DNA of 64,000 nt. It comes from a virus. Every line of letters begins with the position of its first letter. Position 1 is the stretch's first letter. A program made the position numbers and the translations under genes. The DNA lies in the IMG/VR virus record IMGVR_UViG_3300037189_026210, positions 1 to 64,000 of that record. The stretch is one strand, 5' to 3'. A model generated the notes under the pieces. It was given only the letters and a program-made list of their open reading frames with translations. It was not told where the DNA came from and searched no databases. Shown here piece by piece: positions 51,246-58,030 of the stretch.

Positions 51246-53798
51246 ATGTTCTCAGATTTTCAAAAATATCAAAGCCCAACTGCTGCTGGGGTTCTTTTGC
51301 CAAAAATTAAAATTGAAGATAAATATTACAAGATGTTGAGTACTCCAAACTCAATATCAAATTATGACTTTTTAAGACGGCTGGCATTCAAAGGAGTTAA
51401 AGATAAAAAAATTGATTCTTTTGAAAATAAACAGGAATATTATGATAGGGCAAAAACTGAATTAACGATTCTTGAAGATCTTGGTTTTATTGATTATATT
51501 CTATTAAACTGGGATATTTTAAATTTTTGCCATGAGAATGAAATTCCTACTGGTGCTGGACGAGGTAGTGCAGCGGGAAGTTTAATTTTATATCTTATTG
51601 GTGTAACTAAAGTAGACCCTATTAAATATGGATTATTCTTTGAAAGATTTGTTTCTAAAAGTCGTGCAAGAAAAATCGTCGATAATAATGTTGTTTATCT
51701 TGACGGTTCTCTGCTTGCGGATGTTGACAACGATATTGCTTACGAAAGAAGAAAAGAGGTTATCCAATATATTGAAAACAAATTTAAAGGTAAAACGTGC
51801 AAAATTCTTACGATGAACACATTGAGCGGAAAGCTCTGTATTAAAGAATGTGGTAAAATCGTTGGAGAATTAGAAGAATCAAAAGTCAATGAAGTTAGCG
51901 AATCTATTCCTAAAAAATTTGGCAAAGTAGCTCCATTAACTCAAGCCTTTCAAGAAAGCGATAAGTTTAGAGAGTTCTGTAATGAACATCCAATGGTTTA
52001 TGCGGTAGCTAGAAAACTTGAAAATTTAAATAAAAATACTGGAGTGCATCCTTCTGGTATTGCAATTTCTCATGATGAATTGACAGATTTAATGCCAGTT
52101 CAAAAAACTGGAGATGGCGATTTAGTTTCTGGATACGATATGAATAACGTATCAGAACTAACGGTTAAATTTGATATTCTTGGATTAAGAACTCTTTCAG
52201 TATTACAAGATGTCTGCAAACAAACTGGAGTAAATTTGATGGATATTGATTTGTCTTCAAATTTAATTTATGACTATTTAAAAGATCTTCAGAACCCACA
52301 AGGATTATTTCAAATTGAAGCAGATACAAACTTTAGAGTTTGCCAAAAGGTTAAACCAAGAAGTCTCGAAGAATTATCTGCAGTAGTTGCTATTGCTCGT
52401 CCAGGTGCTTTAGAATTTTTACAAAATTATGCGACTTATATTGAAAGTGGAAACTTTCAAAGCGTCAATCCATTCTTTGATGAAGAACTCTCCTATACTG
52501 GAGGAATTCCACTATATCAAGAACAATTGATGAAAATGGCCGTTAAGGTTGGTTTTACATTAGATGAATCTGAGCAGTTGAGACGAATTGTCGGTAAAAA
52601 GAAAGTCGATCAAATTGAAGCTTGGAAACAAAAAATTGAAGACAAAATAAAAGAAAACAATTTGACAGAAGAAATCGGCAATGTTCTCTGGAAGGTTGCA
52701 GAAGATAGCGCTAACTATAGCTTTAATAAATCGCATAGTATTTCTTATGCAATTCTTGCAGCATGGACAGTTTACCTTAAGTTTAATTATCCAAAAGAGT
52801 TTTTCTTGAGCCTCCTCAAATCAACTCAATACGAACCAGATCCCCATGAAGAAATATCAAAGATCTCAAAAGAATTGATATACTTTGATATGAGATTACT
52901 GGCACCAGACTTAATTAAATCTGATTCTGATTTCAAAATTGAAAATCGTGACATAAGATACGGTTTGAATTCAATCAAGGGAATATCTACCAAAGTGCTG
53001 GAATCGTTAATTGATTTTAGGCAAAATAGTTTTTCAAATAAATATGATTTATTTATTGCTGCAAAAGAGTCTGGTTTAAATATAGGGGCTCTGTCAGCAT
53101 TGATTCAAGCTGGAGCTTTAGATAGCCTTTCAAGCGATAGATGCAGATTGGTATTGGAGGCTCAGACCTTTAATATTCTTACTGATAGAGAGAAAATACA
53201 ATTTGTTAATATTGGATCAATATATAACTTTGATATTCTTAATTCTATAAAAGACGTTGTGTCGAAAGATATGATTGGAGATGATAATAAAAAAATCATG
53301 ACCCCTAAAAGATTTGAGACTTTCAAAAAGAAATACGAGCCATATAAGGAAATCTACGAAAAAAATATCAAACATCATAAATTCGCTAATTGGTTCTTTG
53401 AAAAGAAACTCCTTGGTTATAGTTACTCTTATAACATTCGAGATATCTTTAAAGATTCTGATGATAAAAGATTCACTAGTAGTCTAGAATTTAGGGCTAC
53501 CGAGAACAACTCTAACATTAGAGTAGTTGGATGGGTTTCAGAAGCAGAGAAAAGAACTAGTCGCAATCAAAACAAATACTTGAAAATAAATCTTCAAGAT
53601 GAACTGGGATCAATAACGGGTATGCTAATGGATGGAAGGGATAACAAAATGACTCAATATTTTGAAAATGGTGGGAAAATACCAAAAGAGGATAGCGTAG
53701 TAGTATTGACAGGTCGAAAATCAAACGATACAATGTTCTTGGACAATCTTTTCATTTTGGATGAGAAGATTTATATGAAATTGTCTGAATTGAAATAG
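51246..53798 (+). CDS. DNA polymerase III alpha subunit, polymerase core without PHP domain
   Basis: The 850-residue C-family polymerase has GAGRGSAAGSL (103-113) in the palm, catalytic D159-x-D161 (LLADVDNDI) and third Asp D310 (VKFDILGLRTL). It also has the fingers segment GGIPLYQEQLMKMA, FNKSHSISYAILAAWT, helix-hairpin-helix YGLNSIKGISTKVLESLI, and a C-terminal OB fold (IRVVGWVSEAEKR ... LGSITGML, about 755-800). All three catalytic Asp are kept. The N-terminal PHP part found in cellular DnaE is encoded separately at 49868. It synthesises phage DNA. No clamp or clamp loader gene is in the window. Confidence 0.92.
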   Translation: MFSDFQKYQSPTAAGVLLPKIKIEDKYYKMLSTPNSISNYDFLRRLAFKGVKDKKIDSFENKQEYYDRAKTELTILEDLGFIDYILLNWDILNFCHENEIPTGAGRGSAAGSLILYLIGVTKVDPIKYGLFFERFVSKSRARKIVDNNVVYLDGSLLADVDNDIAYERRKEVIQYIENKFKGKTCKILTMNTLSGKLCIKECGKIVGELEESKVNEVSESIPKKFGKVAPLTQAFQESDKFREFCNEHPMVYAVARKLENLNKNTGVHPSGIAISHDELTDLMPVQKTGDGDLVSGYDMNNVSELTVKFDILGLRTLSVLQDVCKQTGVNLMDIDLSSNLIYDYLKDLQNPQGLFQIEADTNFRVCQKVKPRSLEELSAVVAIARPGALEFLQNYATYIESGNFQSVNPFFDEELSYTGGIPLYQEQLMKMAVKVGFTLDESEQLRRIVGKKKVDQIEAWKQKIEDKIKENNLTEEIGNVLWKVAEDSANYSFNKSHSISYAILAAWTVYLKFNYPKEFFLSLLKSTQYEPDPHEEISKISKELIYFDMRLLAPDLIKSDSDFKIENRDIRYGLNSIKGISTKVLESLIDFRQNSFSNKYDLFIAAKESGLNIGALSALIQAGALDSLSSDRCRLVLEAQTFNILTDREKIQFVNIGSIYNFDILNSIKDVVSKDMIGDDNKKIMTPKRFETFKKKYEPYKEIYEKNIKHHKFANWFFEKKLLGYSYSYNIRDIFKDSDDKRFTSSLEFRATENNSNIRVVGWVSEAEKRTSRNQNKYLKINLQDELGSITGMLMDGRDNKMTQYFENGGKIPKEDSVVVLTGRKSNDTMFLDNLFILDEKIYMKLSELK

Positions 53799-53806
53799 TG
53801 TAAAAT
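53798..53806 (+). promoter_or_regulatory. GTGTAAAAT motif overlapping polymerase stop, before Clp gene
   Basis: tagtgtaaaat overlaps the polymerase stop codon TAG. If TAAAAT is a -10 hexamer, transcription would begin near 53813, exactly at the second in-frame ATG of the Clp gene rather than the first (53807). Confidence 0.45.
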
Positions 53807-56218
53807 ATGGAGATGGAAAAATATAATCTTGTTCCTAGAGTTAAAAAAGTTATTGAGTCGGCCATAGAATTAGGTAATAAATATAAACATAAAAAAATAA
53901 ATAATGCCCATATATTATGCGCCATACTAGAACATGCGTCTTTGCCAATTAAAGCTGTTTTTTCAAACTTTAAAATAAATAATGATGGTTTAAAAAAATC
54001 ATTACTATTGGAACTTCCAGTAGCTGAACCTAATTTATTTTTAAGAGAAGATGATGAAGATTGGTGGAGTTCAGATATCGAACAAGCTCTAAAATCTTCT
54101 TTTAAATTATCAAAAAGTTTGGGCCATGAATTCATAGGTATTGAACATTTAACATACTCAATACTTAAGAATGATAAAGTTTTAAATAAATTTTTATTAT
54201 TTAAAGAGTTTCCATTAGATGAAATTGCAGAAGCAGTAATTAATCTTTTAGATCCAAATGAAAAATCATCATCTGATAAAAAAAATGAAGAAAGTGAAAA
54301 TTTAAATGAAGAGAAATTTGAAAAAAAATTCTGTACAAAATATTGCCATAATCTAAATGATTCAGTACTCAAATACGAATGTAAAATTGAAGGTAGGGAC
54401 GAAGAGATTTCAAAACTAATAGAAATCTTATCTTGTAAAATTAAAAATAATGCTATATTAGTTGGCGAAGCTGGAGTTGGAAAAACTGCAATTGTAGAAA
54501 GATTAGCTCAAATAATTAATGCAAATGAGTGTCCAATTTTCTTTTCTGGCTATAAGATTTATTCTTTAGATCTTGGATTAATGGTAGCTGGTACAAAGTA
54601 TAGGGGTCAATTTGAAGAACGATTCAAAGGTCTTATGGAAGAATTAAAAGAAGACAAACAATCAATTTTATTTATCGACGAGATTCATTCTATAGTTGGG
54701 GCTGGATCTACAGAAGGATCGTTGGATTTAGCAAATATGATTAAACCCGCCTTAGCGAGAGGTGAAATCAAATGTATAGGCGCAACAACCCAAGCAGAAT
54801 ATAAAAAATATTTTGAAAAAGATTCCGCTTTAAATAGAAGGTTCCAAGTCATTAATATTGAAGAGCCTAATAAAAAACAAACTTTTGAAATTCTAAAAAA
54901 GGCTAAAGACTCTTATGAAACATTTCATGGAGTTACTTATGACGATTTAATTATTGATAAAATTATTACTTTATCTGAAAAATATATGCCTTATAGAAAA
55001 TTTCCAGATAAAGCTTTTGATATTTTGGATAGGATAGGAGCAAAAGGAAAAATTCAAAAATTTGAAGTTCCCCAAAATTTAAAAAACAAAGAAAGTGAAA
55101 TAATTGATTCAATGGAAAAGTTTGATCTTTCTTTGCAAGAGAATAAAGATAAATGCGAAAAAATGCTTAGAAGTTTCTTAACTAAAAGGAATGCTTGGAT
55201 AAAAAAAACAGCAAATTCAGTTTTTACAATTAATGAACAGCATATTTTAGAAATATTCTCTAAGATTAGTGGGCTAAATGTAGATAAAATAAAAACAGAA
55301 TGTACGGATAATTTCTTATCGTTAAAAGAAGAAATTGAATCAAAAATATTTGATCAGTCGCAAGTAATAAATAAAATTTATGAAGTTCTTTTGTGCGCAA
55401 AAGCGGGAATAAAAAAAACAAAAAAAACAATAGCTAATTTTTTATTTATTGGTTCGACGGGAGTCGGTAAAACGTATACAGCTAAAGTTATAGCTGAAAA
55501 ATTCTACAATAAACCAAACTCATTTCTCCAAATAGATATGGCAGAATATGTTGACAAGAATTCAATATCTAAATTAATTGGAGCAACAGCAGGATACGTT
55601 GGATATGAAGAAGGTGGTCTTTTATCCGAGTTTGTTCGCAATAATCCATTTTCTTTAATTCTTTTTGATGAGGTTGAAAAAGCTCATCCAGATATAGTTA
55701 ATATTTTATTAAAAATCATGGACGAAGGATCAATTGTGGACAACTTTAGCCGTAAGATTGATTTTTCTAACACTATAATTGTGTTAACTGGAAATATTGG
55801 TGCAGAAACTGAAACGACGCGCTCAATGGGCTTTGTGAATCTACAGTCAGCCGAAAATAGAAACAATGATTACGAAAAAGCAGTAAAGAAACAATTTAAA
55901 CCAGAATTAATATCAAGACTCGATGAAATTTTAGTATTCAATAGTAAATTTTCAAAAGAAGGTTTATTTAAAATGATTTCAGAAACAATTTCCGAAATTC
56001 AAGACTCCCTAAAGAATAAAGATATAAAATTAGAAACTTCAAATGAAATTAAAAATTATTTATATTCTTTGATTGAAAAAGAAGGTAATAATGCAAGATC
56101 AGTACAAAAAATATTAAAAAATAATTTTGAATTGCCGCTATGCAAATTTTTAGTTTCGAATCAAAATTTAAATAAAATTTCTCTAAAATTAGTTGACAAT
56201 GATATCTGCTTCATGTAG
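53807..56218 (+). CDS. ClpA/ClpC-type AAA+ unfoldase
   Basis: The 803-residue protein (801 if it starts at ATG 53813) has a Clp N domain at about 1-150 (HILCAILEH; GIEHLTYSIL). AAA1 has Walker A GEAGVGKT (220-227) and Walker B FIDEIH (D291-E292). A short helical connector follows, without the long ClpB coiled coil. AAA2 has GSTGVGKT (549-556) and FDEVEKAHP (D621-E622). In AAA2 the loop RSMGFVNL places MGF (674-676) where ClpA and ClpC carry the [LIV]G[FL] ClpP-docking tripeptide. No clpP gene is in the window, so it may use host ClpP. Targets are unknown. Confidence 0.9.
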   Translation: MEMEKYNLVPRVKKVIESAIELGNKYKHKKINNAHILCAILEHASLPIKAVFSNFKINNDGLKKSLLLELPVAEPNLFLREDDEDWWSSDIEQALKSSFKLSKSLGHEFIGIEHLTYSILKNDKVLNKFLLFKEFPLDEIAEAVINLLDPNEKSSSDKKNEESENLNEEKFEKKFCTKYCHNLNDSVLKYECKIEGRDEEISKLIEILSCKIKNNAILVGEAGVGKTAIVERLAQIINANECPIFFSGYKIYSLDLGLMVAGTKYRGQFEERFKGLMEELKEDKQSILFIDEIHSIVGAGSTEGSLDLANMIKPALARGEIKCIGATTQAEYKKYFEKDSALNRRFQVINIEEPNKKQTFEILKKAKDSYETFHGVTYDDLIIDKIITLSEKYMPYRKFPDKAFDILDRIGAKGKIQKFEVPQNLKNKESEIIDSMEKFDLSLQENKDKCEKMLRSFLTKRNAWIKKTANSVFTINEQHILEIFSKISGLNVDKIKTECTDNFLSLKEEIESKIFDQSQVINKIYEVLLCAKAGIKKTKKTIANFLFIGSTGVGKTYTAKVIAEKFYNKPNSFLQIDMAEYVDKNSISKLIGATAGYVGYEEGGLLSEFVRNNPFSLILFDEVEKAHPDIVNILLKIMDEGSIVDNFSRKIDFSNTIIVLTGNIGAETETTRSMGFVNLQSAENRNNDYEKAVKKQFKPELISRLDEILVFNSKFSKEGLFKMISETISEIQDSLKNKDIKLETSNEIKNYLYSLIEKEGNNARSVQKILKNNFELPLCKFLVSNQNLNKISLKLVDNDICFM

Positions 56219-56221
56219 TAT
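56193..56221 (+). promoter_or_regulatory. Sigma-70-type promoter inside the end of the Clp gene
   Basis: Perfect TTGACA (56193-56198), 17-base spacer, TAGTAT (56216-56221), nine bases, then ATG 56231. The Clp stop TAG forms the first half of the -10. A leader of only about three bases is predicted. Confidence 0.75.
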
Positions 56222-56230
56222 CTTGTGTAT

Positions 56231-56449
56231 ATGAGAACCAGAAATACTACAACTAGCAAAAGAACGACAGCTCTATTTGACCGTATTGCAAATACTGCGG
56301 GTCGTTTTTTTGGAGTAACCCTGCAGAATGGTGAACGCATTAATGCCCAATATCGCAGCCAATCGGAGCGATATTTGGTAGTTTATGATCGTAATCAAGC
56401 TCGCAACCGTCGCCTCCTAAAAACCAATGTTAGTGCAGCCACTGTCTAA
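56231..56449 (+). CDS. Small basic protein, possible phage/plasmid-type conserved family
   Basis: The start at ATG 56231 is preferred over GTG 56225 because of promoter spacing, giving 72 residues. The pattern GRFFGVTLQNGERINAQYRSQ ... YLVVYDRNQARNRRLLKTNVSAA resembles a small family seen in phages and bacteria with GKFFxVTFxKxDG and YLxVYDxxxxGYR segments, probably a compact beta-barrel. It is strongly basic (Arg-rich) with higher GC than its neighbours, consistent with a nucleic-acid binder. Own promoter and terminator make it a single-gene transcription unit. Confidence 0.65.
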   Translation: MRTRNTTTSKRTTALFDRIANTAGRFFGVTLQNGERINAQYRSQSERYLVVYDRNQARNRRLLKTNVSAATV

Positions 56450-56470
56450 TAATTAAATTAGGTTAATTTA

Positions 56471-56503
56471 AACCCCGTCAAGTTTACTTGACGGGGTTTT
56501 TAT
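56471..56503 (+). terminator. Strong rho-independent terminator
   Basis: The stem CCCCGTCAAG / CTTGACGGGG (56473-56482 with 56487-56496) is ten perfect pairs with loop TTTA. TTTTT-ATTT follows. Confidence 0.93.
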
Positions 56504-56508
56504 TTATA

Positions 56509-56517
56509 ATGTAATAT
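56509..56517 (+). promoter_or_regulatory. ATGTAATAT motif five bases before ATG
   Basis: TTTATAATGTAATAT directly after the terminator is followed by five bases and ATG 56523. It is a variant of the GTGTAAA element and the only one whose core reads TAATAT. Confidence 0.4.
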
Positions 56518-56522
56518 ATAGA

Positions 56523-57608
56523 ATGAATATTACTACAGCTTTCAACAATAGATGTTTTTTAATACCAAGAGCTGATTTTTCAAGTTCTTCTCACGAGGAA
56601 TTGATTAAATTAATATTTCAAAAACATGGTGAATCAAAAATAGATAAAATTAAAATTATTGATGAAAATGACGATTATGATTCTTTTCTAGTAGAGATAG
56701 GAGACAAAGGATTTTGTTTAAAAATTTCATTTGATCAAGTTCCAATCTTCTATGAATTCATGGTCTTGAAAGGTATAGAACATTTAAATATCGCTCCAAC
56801 AGCGATAGATAGAAATGAAATAGATTTTGGAAAAACTGTTTATTACACAATTCAAACTTTTGAATATTCAGAAAATTTAATGAGTATTGGTGGTTCAAAT
56901 ATTCTGGAAAAAAAATATATAGATTTTAATAAAGCTTTATCTAAAATGCATTCTTATACTCCGCCAGAATTTGCAATTCCACATTTAGATGATACATTAT
57001 CTTTTTTAGAATATCAAAATGTAAATTTTGATAAAATAATTTCTTATGTAGATAATGGGGAAGAAGAGATTTATGAATTTATAAAAAATGTATATAAAGA
57101 AACTTATGAAGAAATGATGCATATTCACGAATCCCTAAAAAATAAATTAACTTTAAAAAAACTAGTGCATGGGAATTTAGATACAAGTACTGTCATAACA
57201 AATTCTTTTAAATTTAAATTTATTAATTTTGAAAATTGTTTTGTTGGAAATCCTTTTTTCGATTTAAGTAATTTAGTTTTTGAATTACAAATGGATGGAT
57301 TGAATGAATTTGATTTTGTAACAAAAAAAATGGAAGATTCTGGTCTAGTAAAAAATAGACTGAAAGCTTCAAGCTATATAAATGAATATAAAATATGCAA
57401 GCAAATATGGACCAGAAAAAGATTTTTAGATATCTTAAAGGAATATACAAAAGAAATTATTGTTCTAAATGGATCTAGAATTGGAAAAATGAGCAAATTA
57501 GCGCATGAATTTTCAAATCATTTTTATCGATTTGATGAAATTGATTGCTTTAATAGAAATAAAGATGTTTTTGTTAAAAAGTTTTCAGATTTAATTTTGA
57601 ACGAATAA
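56523..57608 (+). CDS. Aminoglycoside/choline kinase-fold protein with altered catalytic residues
   Basis: The 361-residue protein has the APH-type kinase outline: N-lobe Lys in GFCLKISF (about 81-88) and VLKGIEHLNIAPTAI. The catalytic loop region reads LVHGNLDTSTV, and FINFENCFVGNPFFDLSNLVFEL follows. The conserved catalytic Asp (HGD) is N218, the loop Asn is T223 and the metal-binding Asp of the next strand is N235. All three phosphotransfer residues are replaced, so it is probably a pseudokinase. It lies before a convergent fibre-assembly gene, overlapping it by 18 bases. Its role is unknown. Confidence 0.65.
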   Translation: MNITTAFNNRCFLIPRADFSSSSHEELIKLIFQKHGESKIDKIKIIDENDDYDSFLVEIGDKGFCLKISFDQVPIFYEFMVLKGIEHLNIAPTAIDRNEIDFGKTVYYTIQTFEYSENLMSIGGSNILEKKYIDFNKALSKMHSYTPPEFAIPHLDDTLSFLEYQNVNFDKIISYVDNGEEEIYEFIKNVYKETYEEMMHIHESLKNKLTLKKLVHGNLDTSTVITNSFKFKFINFENCFVGNPFFDLSNLVFELQMDGLNEFDFVTKKMEDSGLVKNRLKASSYINEYKICKQIWTRKRFLDILKEYTKEIIVLNGSRIGKMSKLAHEFSNHFYRFDEIDCFNRNKDVFVKKFSDLILNE

Positions 57609-58028
57609 AAATATTTCGGCAAGTATCAATGGGTAATATTCTAGTAATATCTTCCAATCTAATGGGAACGATATTTCAGTTATATTTCTTAATAAATTTT
57701 TATAATTTATTATTTTATTTTTTAATTCTTCATTATTCAACTCTAGAGCCTTGACAAAAGCTATATCTAGTTTTTCAAATAAAAATTCTCTGATAGTTCT
57801 TAACTCTTCCTTTTTTAATTCTATAGCGATATTTATATTAATATCTGGAGATTTTTTATCATTATTCCAAAAGAAAGCTGGGTAAAATTGCATTGGCAAT
57901 TGATTTTCTGTTTTTACATATTTATAAGCTTTTGGATTTACCTTTTGCACAAAAGCAATGCATTCATCTATAGAATTAAACTGATTTATCGTTAAACCAT
58001 AATTTGTATTTGTGTATAAAGTATACAT
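57591..58028 (-). CDS. Putative tail fibre assembly chaperone (DUF4376/XkdW-like C-terminus)
   Basis: The 145-residue protein has a C-terminal half (about 70-118) reading ELKKEELRTIREFLFEKLDI, AFVKALELNN and KIINYKNLLRNITE. This follows the R-x2-R-x3-L-x3-D ... Y-R/K-x2-LR-D/N-I pattern of small proteins encoded next to phage fibre genes. The N-terminal half looks like a small beta domain. It immediately follows the 715-residue fibre gene on the same strand, two bases from its stop, which is the usual position of a fibre-folding helper. Confidence 0.6.
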   Translation of the reverse strand: MYTLYTNTNYGLTINQFNSIDECIAFVQKVNPKAYKYVKTENQLPMQFYPAFFWNNDKKSPDININIAIELKKEELRTIREFLFEKLDIAFVKALELNNEELKNKIINYKNLLRNITEISFPLDWKILLEYYPLILAEIFLFVQN

Positions 58029-58030
58029 AA

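Noticed and set aside
53752-54372. 206-codon open frame on the minus strand opposite the Clp gene
   Set aside because: It lies wholly antisense to the polymerase end and the Clp N domain. Its composition is Ser/Phe/Leu-rich as expected for the complement of a Lys/Glu/Asn-rich gene, and it has no start signals.
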